Below, piece after piece: positions 34,944 through 42,842 of a stretch of DNA of 64,000 bases; position 1 is the stretch's first letter; every line of letters starts with the position of its first letter. A program made the position numbers and the translations under genes. The stretch is from Tunturiibacter empetritectus (GTDB taxonomy: Bacteria > Acidobacteriota > Terriglobia > Terriglobales > Acidobacteriaceae): the NCBI RefSeq assembly GCF_013410875.1, contig NZ_JACCCU010000001.1, positions 124,001-188,000 of the forward strand. The letters are read 5' to 3'. The notes below the pieces were generated by a model. It searched no databases. It had not been told where the DNA came from and saw only the letters and a list, made by a program, of their open reading frames with translations.

Positions 34944-36560
34944 TTAGTTGTGACCGCCTTGTTCGGGCGGGACGTAGTCGAAGAGGCGCAGGCGCTCGCT
35001 TTCGCGTTCGAGTGAGCGTTCTCTGCCGCGCAGGAGATCTTTGAGCGAGATCTCGCCGCAGATCTGCCCGCTGGTTCGATCCACGACCGGCAATGTCTCC
35101 AGACCTTCGGTCGCCATCAGCTCTGCGGCTCCGCGGGTGGTTGCGTCGGCGTAGGAGTAAGAGACTGGGAGCCGGGTGGTTGTGGCTCCTGCGACGACGG
35201 GCGACATGACCTCGCGGACGAGGACGAGCTCAAGCGGATCGACACCGTACTCGCGGGTCAGATGGTAGCCTCGCCGGGCGAGCTTTTCGGTGAGAATCGA
35301 CCGAGGCATGATGAGAGCGGTGATGAGGTAGGAGGCGATGCAGGCCGTGGCGAGAGGGAGCAGGGCAGGGAGACAGTGGGTGACCTCGAGGCTGAACAGG
35401 ATGGCGGTGAGGGGAACGCCAAGTGATCCTGCGAGCATCGCTCCCATGCCGATCAGGGCCCAGAGCGCCTGAGTTTCGGCGGGGGCATGAGTCAGGTGAC
35501 CGGCCAGCGCGCCGACCGCTCCTCCGATCATGAGGAGGGGAGCGAGCACGCCGCCGGAGGTTCCTGAGCCGAGGGAGAAGGCCCACATGAGCGACTTTGC
35601 GAGCAGAATTCCTACGATGAGGCCGATCGTGGGAGTTCCGTGAAGCAGCTCGGCTATGTTGTCGTAGCCGACGCCAAGGCCGCGGGGGAAGAATAGGCCA
35701 CCGACTCCGATCCCGATGCCGCCGATCGCCGGCCACCACATCCAGTGGAGATGCAGGTGCTCGAACAGATCCTCGAAGGCATACATCATGCGGCTCATGC
35801 CTGCCGCAACGAGACCGAGGAGAGCACCGAGGAGGAGAGCGCCGATGACGAAGGAGACGCCATGAGCTCCGGTGATGGCCGGCATGGGAAAGATGGGTCC
35901 TGCGCCGAGCCAATAGACTCGGAGGAGCGCCGCTGTGACACTGGCGATGGCTACGGGAACGAGGCTTCGCGGACGCCATTCGAAGAGGAGAAGTTCGACG
36001 GCGAGCAGAATGGCTGCCACGGGCGTGGCAAAGGTTGCCGACATGCCCGCTGCCGCACCGGCGACGAGGAGTGTGGTTCTCTCTGCATCGGTGACGTGCA
36101 TCCATTGGCCGATGAGCGATCCCACGGCACCGCCGGTCATGATGATGGGGCCTTCGGCTCCGAACGGACCACCCGATCCGATCGCGATGGCTGCGGAGAG
36201 GGGTTTCAGGAGGGCGATCTTCGGAGCAACTTTAGCGCGATGAAGGAGGATCGCGTCGATGGCTTCCGGGATGCCGTGGCCGCGAATCTTGTCCGAACCG
36301 AAGCGCGCCATCACGCCGACGAGCAGGCCACCAAGGATTGGCACCACAACCATCCAATGTCCCAGGGGACTACCGGCGGGAGAGACCGGGGCGAGGCTGA
36401 AGCGGTGGTAGTAGAAGATGTTGGTTGAAAATGCGATAGCGCGCAGGAGGACGACTGCGAGGAGGGTGGCGCAACCTCCGATGCCGATGGAGACGCCGGA
36501 GAGCAGCCAGACCCGTTGATCAACTGTGAAATCTCTGAGAATGGATGGTTCTGACTTCAA
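34944..36560 (-). CDS. ClC-type chloride channel/transporter with C-terminal CBS domain
   Basis: 538 residues, TTG start at 36560 with AAGGA 9 bases upstream. Membrane protein of the ClC family: GSDKIRGHGIPEA (selectivity region), GSGGPFGAEGP carrying the gating glutamate, and GSGTSGGVLAPLLMIGGAVG, with about ten hydrophobic helices. A CBS-type nucleotide-binding region follows (about 445-520: REVMSPVVAGA, ELMATEGLETLPVVDR, GEISLKDLL). Moves chloride or another anion, possibly against protons. It lies 60 bases downstream of the marR gene on the same strand, so MarR may control it. Confidence 0.93.
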   Translation of the reverse strand: MKSEPSILRDFTVDQRVWLLSGVSIGIGGCATLLAVVLLRAIAFSTNIFYYHRFSLAPVSPAGSPLGHWMVVVPILGGLLVGVMARFGSDKIRGHGIPEAIDAILLHRAKVAPKIALLKPLSAAIAIGSGGPFGAEGPIIMTGGAVGSLIGQWMHVTDAERTTLLVAGAAAGMSATFATPVAAILLAVELLLFEWRPRSLVPVAIASVTAALLRVYWLGAGPIFPMPAITGAHGVSFVIGALLLGALLGLVAAGMSRMMYAFEDLFEHLHLHWMWWPAIGGIGIGVGGLFFPRGLGVGYDNIAELLHGTPTIGLIVGILLAKSLMWAFSLGSGTSGGVLAPLLMIGGAVGALAGHLTHAPAETQALWALIGMGAMLAGSLGVPLTAILFSLEVTHCLPALLPLATACIASYLITALIMPRSILTEKLARRGYHLTREYGVDPLELVLVREVMSPVVAGATTTRLPVSYSYADATTRGAAELMATEGLETLPVVDRTSGQICGEISLKDLLRGRERSLERESERLRLFDYVPPEQGGHN

Positions 36561-36620
36561 GTTTGAGTTTCCTTATCTGAGTGGTGTTTCGATGTAGTGT
36601 TGCGGCGCATGGTGTTCCGG

Positions 36621-37064
36621 TCACTTTGAGTTACGTATGCGGGTGAGGGCCTGAATGAGGCTGGGGGCCAGTTCGCGAAGCTGTTGCGCGTGGGCTTGGG
36701 AGAGCTGACGAAGCGCCTCCAGGCCCTGCGGGGTGAGTTCGAGCACGACGCGCCTACGATCGTTCTGGTCGTGGGTTCTTCTCACCAAACCTGCCTGCTC
36801 GCAGCGTTTGCTGAGCTCGACGGCGGTGTGGTGTCGCAGGCCCATCACCTCGGCGATGTGGGAGATGGTGACCAGGGTGCGGTCCGGGGCGCCGGCGATC
36901 TGCAACATAAGCTGGTGCTGTTGCGGCTGCAGGCCTGCTGCGGTGGCGGCCTGCTCGCTGAACTGCAGGAAGCGCCGAATCTCAGATCGGAATTTTGCCA
37001 GCAGCTGGATTTCGTTGCGATCGGTTTTTCTGGACACTGGCTTCACTCGAGGAGTATCTTTCAC
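36621..37064 (-). CDS. MarR family transcriptional regulator
   Basis: 147 residues, GTG start at 37064. Winged-helix dimer: recognition region SHIAEVMGLRHHTAVELSKRCEQAGLV and wing DQNDRRRVVLELTPQG are canonical. A perfect palindrome ends 6 bases before the start codon, consistent with autorepression; no clear Shine-Dalgarno is seen, so the message may be leaderless or the start may differ. Likely co-transcribed with the ClC gene 60 bases downstream. Confidence 0.92.
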   Translation of the reverse strand: MKDTPRVKPVSRKTDRNEIQLLAKFRSEIRRFLQFSEQAATAAGLQPQQHQLMLQIAGAPDRTLVTISHIAEVMGLRHHTAVELSKRCEQAGLVRRTHDQNDRRRVVLELTPQGLEALRQLSQAHAQQLRELAPSLIQALTRIRNSK

Positions 37065-37070
37065 TCTATA

Positions 37071-37089
37071 AATATCGTAACACGATATT
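37071..37089. promoter_or_regulatory. Palindromic operator candidate for MarR
   Basis: AATATCGT, spacer AAC, ACGATATT: perfect 8-base arms in a 19-base site, the usual size of MarR operators, placed immediately before the marR GTG. The AT-rich arms may overlap the promoter -10. Confidence 0.7.
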
Positions 37090-37274
37090 ATTTGTGATTA
37101 GCTAGTTGTGAAGATAAAGGCGAAATACAGGGGTCTTGACGGATACCGCAGAATGCATCGGCCTGCTGCAACTGAGAGATGTGGCCGCAACCCTCTGCGT
37201 CGCCGATACGGCTGCGCGACTTCGGTCGAGAGGACGATTTTTGTGAGGGGAAGAGCGGAGAGGTTGGAGTGTTT

Positions 37275-37350
37275 GGGTTGGAAGGTACGAACGGTATAGG
37301 CGAGTGGAATGTGTCGGGATCCTTCACTCCGTTCAGGATGACGGCAACGG
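37275..37350. repeat. Dispersed intergenic repeat, copy 2
   Basis: Homologous by eye to 34721-34797. It is followed by a GGCAA(C/T)-rich microrepeat (37342-37372), comparable to the start of the tandem expansion seen in copy 1. Confidence 0.6.
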
Positions 37351-37432
37351 CAATAGCAATGGCAGCGGCAACAGTGTGTGTTCTGCCTTCCTGATTGGCG
37401 GTTTGTGCAAGAGATGTCTGGAGAGGTGTTAG

Positions 37433-37555
37433 ATGATGAACATTTACGTGTATCTGTTTTTTCTGCTGCCGTTTGCCGGGATGATCGTCGCCGTGGTGGT
37501 TCTGGCGCGGGACAGGTGGGTTCGCGGTCATCCACGCCACTCCGGGTTGCGATAG
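37433..37555 (+). CDS. Small membrane protein candidate (40 residues)
   Basis: ATG 37433 (or the adjacent ATG 37436) to TAG 37555, with GGAGAGG 6 bases upstream. The product is MMNIYVYLFFLLPFAGMIVA followed by VVVLARDRW and a basic tail ending HSGLR: one transmembrane helix with a positively charged cytoplasmic end. The good ribosome site and amphipathic layout support a real gene; no family is recognised. It lies in a repeat-rich zone, which lowers confidence. Confidence 0.45.
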   Translation: MMNIYVYLFFLLPFAGMIVAVVVLARDRWVRGHPRHSGLR

Positions 37556-37627
37556 GGGGTTGGCTTGGTTGGTTCAAGAATCAAGTGCAAATGTGAGCCT
37601 GACTGAAGGTCCTTACCTCCCACTCAA

Positions 37628-37660
37628 CGCGATGAGACTGCGATGAATGGGGCTCCCGGC
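37628..37660. repeat. Direct repeat flanking transposase remnant, left copy
   Basis: CGCGATGAGACTGCG followed by an ATGGGGC-CCCGGC end. The right copy is at 37967-38000. The two differ by a few bases. Confidence 0.6.
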
Positions 37661-37699
37661 GTTGCTTGAGGATCTGAATGACGGGGGATAGTGTGGCTC

Positions 37700-37911
37700 T
37701 CACTCGGGCTCTGAGACGAGGATGTGGACGTGGTTGGGCACGACGACATAGCCGTTGATGTGGAAGAGATATTCTTGGCGGGCTTGTTCGAAGATTTCTA
37801 CGAAGCGGTCGCGGGCTTCGGGGTGCCGAGGATGTTTCGTTTGCGGAAGCAGCTGAAGGTGATGAAGTGGAGGTGGCCAGTTTGATGGTATCGGTTCAGG
37901 CCCAGGGACAT
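37700..37911 (-). pseudogene. REP-associated tyrosine transposase (RAYT, Y1_Tnp) remnant
   Basis: Reading the minus strand from ATG 37911 gives MSLGLNRYHQTGHLHFITFS, the exact style of a RAYT N-terminus. The frame is then lost; in another frame EARDRFVEIFEQARQEY and HINGYVVVPNHVHILVSEPE follow, containing the HVH (HUH-type) metal motif and ending at TGA 37702-37700. So there is at least one frameshift, and the C-terminal half with the catalytic Tyr is missing. Direct repeats flank it. RAYTs mobilise REP-type repeats, which are present nearby. Confidence 0.75.
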
Positions 37912-37966
37912 GGGGTTAGTTTAGCGGAGGCGGTTCGCGCCTGCCGGCGCGAATACACCACCCTAT

Positions 37967-38000
37967 CGCGATGAGACTGCGAAAGGATGGGGCACCCGGC
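37967..38000. repeat. Direct repeat flanking transposase remnant, right copy
   Basis: CGCGATGAGACTGCGAAAGG then ATGGGGCACCCGGC; matches the left copy at 37628-37660. Confidence 0.6.
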
Positions 38001-38057
38001 TACCGAAAGGGCGCGTCTGAGGGGCCTTAGAAGAAGGGCTTCGATGGTTTCGCAATC

Positions 38058-38096
38058 ACTACAAAGTTGTAGTGCAGTTACTAGTGGGTAACTGCA
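38058..38096. promoter_or_regulatory. Two adjacent inverted repeats upstream of secreted gene
   Basis: ACTAC/GTAGT (38058-38073) directly followed by TGCAGTTAC/GTAACTGCA (38073-38096, 9-base perfect arms, 6-base loop). They lie about 95 bases before the ATG of the secreted protein and could be an operator or a leader structure. Confidence 0.35.
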
Positions 38097-38191
38097 TAGT
38101 GGAGTGGGTTCGCAGGAATGCTTGAAGGATGGCGACTCCAGCGTGCCTGAAGTGAGTACAGGAAGCCAGCCAGAGAGAGAGGGCGTGAATC

Positions 38192-39259
38192 ATGCTTGAC
38201 GGACTTCGCAGGACCTACTGCACGATTCTGGGTTTCGCTATTTTGAGTGCGACTCCAGCTTTTGCTAACCATGTGGACACTGCCAACGTTACGGTGACCT
38301 GCAACGCGTTCAGCCTTTCGGTAGACGCGTCGGCGCTGTCCCCGGGGACGAAGTATGAGATCAGTTATACGATTGAGACTTCGCCGTATGCCGGGCCGGC
38401 CATTACCGGGGTTATTCCGTTCACTGCGAGCTCCACGACGACCTTCGAGGCTACGATCTGGGGTTCTTTTCCGGCTCTGATTGGGACTTATAACTTCAAC
38501 GGTACGGCCAGCCTGGTGGGGCATAATACGGTGCCGATCGCGTTTTCGCCGACGAGCCTGTCGTGCGGCCAGCCTCCGCCGCCGCCCAACTCGGGCAAGG
38601 GAATCGACACTGCAAGTTTTAACGGAACTCCGCTGGTGTCGGGGGACTACGTGTGGTTCAACGGCAACTTCAGTGTGAAGAATATTCCAAAGACCGGGGG
38701 TGTGCTTACCTTCAGAAGCTCGAAGATTCTGGATGTAGAGAATGGCTCGCTGTTTACCAGCTCGGCGCCGAATGCTCAGATCACGTTTTCGCCGACGGCG
38801 ACCTGTAGTTCTACGACCTTCAGTACGATGACCAATACTTGGATCACTACGGTGCCCATAAAGGGAGACGACGAGATCTTCCTGAGTGGTGTGGCGATAC
38901 CTGTTCCGGCGGGCGGGGTGCTGGGAGGGATCAACGTGACCTGGAGCGGAGTGTTCGACACGACGGGGGCGCCGGGGATGTCGATCGACTGGAAGTGGGG
39001 AGCTGCCGTTTATACGAGTATTGCGACGGACCCGAACCTGCTGGGGGTGAAGGCTGGGCACCAGACGGCTTGCGGCCAGAGCAACGGGGATCACGCCGGC
39101 GCTCCTGAGGGCGTCAATAACAGGGATCAACGCTGGAAGCAGTTTGTGATCGGGGGCGCGAGAGGTGGTGGGGGGTCGAACTCGACGGGCTCTTGGAGTG
39201 GTACGGATACGGTTACTCCCACGGCTGTCGGCACTTCTGGTCCTGGGCCTAAGGGATGA
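38192..39259 (+). CDS. Secreted protein of unknown function, two beta-rich domains
   Basis: 355 residues. Signal peptide to about 26 (ILSATPAFA). A first domain (about 27-125) of repeated beta strands (NVTVTCNAFSLSVDASALSP, YEISYTIETSP) is joined by a PPPPPNSGKG linker to a second domain (about 137-290) with FNGNFSVKNIPKTGGVLTFRSSKI and WITTVPIKGDDEIFLSGVAIPVPAGG. A Gly/Ser/Thr-rich tail ends GPGPKG. Cysteines are few. No catalytic motif or sorting signal is seen. A strong terminator follows, so the gene is monocistronic. Confidence 0.75.
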   Translation: MLDGLRRTYCTILGFAILSATPAFANHVDTANVTVTCNAFSLSVDASALSPGTKYEISYTIETSPYAGPAITGVIPFTASSTTTFEATIWGSFPALIGTYNFNGTASLVGHNTVPIAFSPTSLSCGQPPPPPNSGKGIDTASFNGTPLVSGDYVWFNGNFSVKNIPKTGGVLTFRSSKILDVENGSLFTSSAPNAQITFSPTATCSSTTFSTMTNTWITTVPIKGDDEIFLSGVAIPVPAGGVLGGINVTWSGVFDTTGAPGMSIDWKWGAAVYTSIATDPNLLGVKAGHQTACGQSNGDHAGAPEGVNNRDQRWKQFVIGGARGGGGSNSTGSWSGTDTVTPTAVGTSGPGPKG

Positions 39260-39284
39260 AGTTCCATCGCTGATGTTAGGTAGG

Positions 39285-39323
39285 CCGGTGCAACGTTGAG
39301 ATTCGTTGCACCGGTTTTGTTTT
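39285..39323 (+). terminator. Rho-independent terminator
   Basis: CCGGTGCAACG (39285-39295) pairs perfectly with CGTTGCACCGG (39304-39314), 8-base loop, followed by TTTTGTTTT. Confidence 0.92.
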
Positions 39324-39437
39324 GGGTTGGAGGGATGTCCTGCCGGACGGGCCTCCTGCGCAGAGGGCGGTCACTTCGTGACTCGTATACCCCTGCGGGT
39401 GGCCCTCCCGTCGGTCGGAGGAGGCGATGGCTGGCGA

Positions 39438-40055
39438 TTATTTGTAACTTTTTGCGGTGGCGAAGCGCTTGTTGATCTCGTCCCAGTTGACGGTGTTCCA
39501 CCAGGCAGCGAGGTAGTCGGGGCGCTTGTTCTGGTACTTGAGGTAGTAGGCGTGCTCCCAGACGTCGTTGCCGAGGATGGGGTAGTGGCCCTGTGAGATG
39601 GGGTTGTCCTGGTTGGCGGTGGTGGAGATCTTCAGCTTGCCGCCTTCGAAGGTGAGCCAGCCCCAGCCTGAGCCGAACTGCTTGGCGGTAGTCTCGTTGA
39701 ACAGCTTCTTGAAGTCTTCGAAGGAGCCGAAGTCGGCTTTGATCTGTGCGGCGATCTCGCCGGAGGGTTCGCCGCCGCCCTTGGGCTTCATGATCTGCCA
39801 GAACATGGTGTGGTTGACGTGGCCGCCGCCGTTGTTCTGGACGACCTTGCGAACGTCTTCGGGGATGCTGGCGAGGTCCTTGAGGAGATCTTCGGGAGAC
39901 TTCTTGCCGATCTCGGGGTGCTTCTCGACCGCGCCGTTGAGATTGGTGACGTAGGTCTGGTGGTGCTTGTCGTGGTGGAGCTTCATCGTCGCTTCGTCGA
40001 TGGAGGGCTCAAGCGCCGCGTAATCGTAGGGCAAGGGGGGTAGTTCGTAGGCCAC
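39438..40055 (-). CDS. sodB: Superoxide dismutase (Fe/Mn type)
   Basis: 205 residues. Converts superoxide to oxygen and hydrogen peroxide. Metal ligands sit in KLHHDKHH (His27 region), [10 protein letters not shown], and [15 protein letters not shown] (Asp and His). No export signal, so cytoplasmic. The residue after GGHVNH and GSGWGWL fit the Fe/Mn family, but Fe versus Mn preference (sodB versus sodA) cannot be settled from sequence. Divergent from the GH15 gene across 198 bases. Confidence 0.96.
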   Translation of the reverse strand: MAYELPPLPYDYAALEPSIDEATMKLHHDKHHQTYVTNLNGAVEKHPEIGKKSPEDLLKDLASIPEDVRKVVQNNGGGHVNHTMFWQIMKPKGGGEPSGEIAAQIKADFGSFEDFKKLFNETTAKQFGSGWGWLTFEGGKLKISTTANQDNPISQGHYPILGNDVWEHAYYLKYQNKRPDYLAAWWNTVNWDEINKRFATAKSYK

Positions 40056-40253
40056 AGTAGTTCTCCTGTCGTCGTTCGTTTTGTCAGTCAGGAGGATCCC
40101 GACTGCCTGAGAGAGTTCGATGCTGTCCGGGGGGTGCGCGATGCACCTGGGCGGGTCGGTACAACCCTCAGAATCATAGCTTACCTATGGATTCATTGCT
40201 CGTTGACGGATGGATGACGCCGACTTTCGAGTTTTGCGCTCTAATAGGTACCA

Positions 40254-42710
40254 ATGAACGACCTGACTGCTTCTTACCGCTGGCTTGACGATGATGGAGC
40301 TGCCTTTGGCGCTCCCGGGATGGAACCGCGCTGGACTTCGAGCGAAAAAGACGCTGTGTCGACGGCGTATGCTGCCTCGAGCCGGGTTTGGTTTACGGTA
40401 TCGCATGGGACGTTGAACGAGATTTATTACCCGACGATCGACCGTCCGCAGACCCGCGATATGGAGCTGCTGTTCAGCGATGGCGAGACGTTCTTCCATG
40501 AAGAGAAGCGCAACTTTGAGTATGACTTTCACTACATTGATGCGGCGGCTCCTGCGGTTCGGGTGGTGGCGAGCGACCTGGATGGCCGGTATACGGTGAC
40601 CAAGGAGTTCATCAGCGATCCACATCATCCGGTGGTGCTGATGAATGTGAAGATAACCGGGGATGAGGAGATTCTGTCGCGGCTGAAGTGCTATGCGCTG
40701 CTGGCGCCGCACTTGAATGGGGGCGGGGCGGAAAACTCGGCGCGGTCGATTGATGTGGCGGGACAGCGATGCCTGCTGGCTTGGAAGGGGGACACTTCGC
40801 TGGCGTTCGGGGCGGACTGCGGGTTTGTGCGGACGTCATGCGGGTATGTGGGGACCAGCGATGGGTATCAAAATCTGTTGCAGGATATGCGGATGAGCTG
40901 GCAGTTTGGACAGGCTCTGGATGGGAATATCGCGTTGATGGGGGAGATCGATATTGCGCGGAATCGCGAGTTTACGGTGGCGATCTCATTTGGGGACGGC
41001 CATCATGCGGCGATTGCGCACATGATGCAGACGCTGGCAACTTCCTATGAAGATCATCAGAAGCGGTTTATAGATCAGTGGCAGAGGGTGAACCCGCCGG
41101 CTGGTTTGGCGGCGGTGTCGGCGGATGGCGGGAGATTGATGCGGATCAGCCAGAATGTGCTGCTGACGCATGAGGATAAGACATATTCGGGGGCGTTCAT
41201 TGCTTCGGCTTCGGTACCGTGGGGGGCGTCGAAGGGGGATTCGGACCTGGGTGGATATCACCTGGTGTGGACACGGGATATGGTGCAGACAGCGAGTGCG
41301 TTGCTGGCTTGTGGGAGGACGGACACGGCGCTGCGGGCGCTGGTTTATCTGGCTTGTACGCAGAGGCCGGACGGGAGTTTTGCGCAAAACTTCTGGATCG
41401 ACGGGACGCCGTACTGGACGGGGATTCAGCTGGATGAGGTGGCGTTTCCGATCATTCTGGCGTGGCGGTTGTGGAAGCAGGACGGGCTGGGAAACTTTGA
41501 TGTGTTTCCGTTTGTGGCGCGGGCGGCGGCTTTCCTGATGCGGTACGCTCCGGTGACGCAGCAGGAGCGGTGGGAGGAGGCTGCGGGGTACTCGCCGTCT
41601 ACGCTGGCGGCAGTGATCGCGGGGCTGATCTGTGCCGCTGATATTGCTCGCGACCGCAAGTCTCTGGAGCTGGCGGATTACCTGGAGGCCTATGCGGACT
41701 GGATTGAATCGCATCTGGATGAGTGGACGACGACGACGGAAGGGATTCTGCACCCAGATGTTAAGTATCACTACATGAGGATTCGTCCGCCGGCCAAGGG
41801 CGAGCCGTTTCATGACGACAGTGTGCCAGAGGGAATGATTCGAATTAATAATCGCGAGCCGGGGGAGAGGAATGTGTTCGAGGCTCGTGAGGTGATTGAT
41901 GGCGGGTTTCTGGAGCTGGTGCGGTATGGGATTCGGCGCGCGGATGATCCGTTGATCGTCGATTCGCTGAAGGTTGTGGATCATTGCCTGAAGATCGAGA
42001 CGCCGTTTGGGGTTTCGTGGCGGCGATACAACCATGATGGGTATGGGCAGAAGAAAGATGGCGGCCCGTATGACGGCTCCGGGCAGGGACGGGCGTGGCC
42101 GATTTTGACCGGTGAGAGGGGCCACTACGAGCTTTGTGCAGGGAGCGATTTTAGTAAGTACATCAAGGCGATTGAGCAGTTTAGTTCGGTGGGCGGGATG
42201 CTGCCGGAGCAGGTCTGGGATCACGACGATATTCCTTTGCGGGGGATGTATCGGGGACGGTCGGCGGGGTCGGCGCAGCCGCTGGTGTGGGCCCATGCGG
42301 AGTATTTGAAGCTGCTGCGTTCGGCGGCGGATGGACGGGTGTTTGACCGGATTCAGGCGGTGGAAGATCGTTATGCTGTGCCGAAGGAGAAGCGAAAGTT
42401 TAGTAACCGTATTGAAATATTTGAACTAGGGCGTCCGATCTCCTCGCTATGGTCGGGGTATACGCTTCGTATTGTCGACCCGGAGCATTTTCGCGTTGTC
42501 TACACTTATGACAACTGGGCTACGACGCTTACGCTTGATTCGCGATCGGTGCTGTATTCGACGTCGTTTGTGGATATTCCGACGGGCGCGGATCAGGTCG
42601 GCAAGATTACCTTCACGATGGCGTGGCCGGTGGAGGGACAGCCGGATCGCTGGCTGGGGCGAAATATTGATGTCTCCGTCGATCCGGTTCCGGCATCTAC
42701 CAAGGTGTAA
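40254..42710 (+). CDS. GH15 glucoamylase-type glycoside hydrolase, cytoplasmic
   Basis: 818 residues. Releases glucose from alpha-glucan ends; some bacterial GH15 members are trehalases instead. N-terminal beta-sandwich (about 25-270), then an (alpha/alpha)6 barrel. Catalytic Glu395 is in GIQLDEVAFPI and Glu652 in MLPEQVWDHDD; WTRDMVQTASALLA and RAWPILTGERGHYEL are family motifs. There is no signal peptide, so the substrate is intracellular glycogen-like or imported oligosaccharide. Downstream genes for glucokinase and the pentose phosphate pathway fit glucose release inside the cell. Confidence 0.93.
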   Translation: MNDLTASYRWLDDDGAAFGAPGMEPRWTSSEKDAVSTAYAASSRVWFTVSHGTLNEIYYPTIDRPQTRDMELLFSDGETFFHEEKRNFEYDFHYIDAAAPAVRVVASDLDGRYTVTKEFISDPHHPVVLMNVKITGDEEILSRLKCYALLAPHLNGGGAENSARSIDVAGQRCLLAWKGDTSLAFGADCGFVRTSCGYVGTSDGYQNLLQDMRMSWQFGQALDGNIALMGEIDIARNREFTVAISFGDGHHAAIAHMMQTLATSYEDHQKRFIDQWQRVNPPAGLAAVSADGGRLMRISQNVLLTHEDKTYSGAFIASASVPWGASKGDSDLGGYHLVWTRDMVQTASALLACGRTDTALRALVYLACTQRPDGSFAQNFWIDGTPYWTGIQLDEVAFPIILAWRLWKQDGLGNFDVFPFVARAAAFLMRYAPVTQQERWEEAAGYSPSTLAAVIAGLICAADIARDRKSLELADYLEAYADWIESHLDEWTTTTEGILHPDVKYHYMRIRPPAKGEPFHDDSVPEGMIRINNREPGERNVFEAREVIDGGFLELVRYGIRRADDPLIVDSLKVVDHCLKIETPFGVSWRRYNHDGYGQKKDGGPYDGSGQGRAWPILTGERGHYELCAGSDFSKYIKAIEQFSSVGGMLPEQVWDHDDIPLRGMYRGRSAGSAQPLVWAHAEYLKLLRSAADGRVFDRIQAVEDRYAVPKEKRKFSNRIEIFELGRPISSLWSGYTLRIVDPEHFRVVYTYDNWATTLTLDSRSVLYSTSFVDIPTGADQVGKITFTMAWPVEGQPDRWLGRNIDVSVDPVPASTKV

Positions 42711-42748
42711 GGATGCCAGCGAGCTAGGTGTAAGGATGCAGCGAGTCG
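42704..42748. repeat. 22-23 bp tandem duplication over the GH15 stop codon
   Basis: GGTGTAAGGATG(C)CAGCGAG units at 42704-42726 and 42727-42748, nearly identical. The first contains the GH15 TAA stop. Confidence 0.8.
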
Positions 42749-42842
42749 GGTCCCGCTTGTACACTGATAGAGTTTGACCAAATCTTCCAGATTGCGCTCG
42801 GCAACGGCGCACGAATCTCCTCAAAACGAGCAAAGGAACAGA

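Noticed and set aside
37088..37577. Minus-strand frames of about 150 codons overlapping the repeat zone
   Set aside because: One contains HPERSEGS and the other VILNGVKDPDTFH, translations of a dispersed intergenic repeat that recur as spurious proteins in acidobacterial databases; no ribosome site or domain.
40986..42296. 436-codon minus-strand frame opposite GH15
   Set aside because: Antisense shadow with Arg/Pro-rich composition; the catalytic residues of GH15 are intact on the plus strand.
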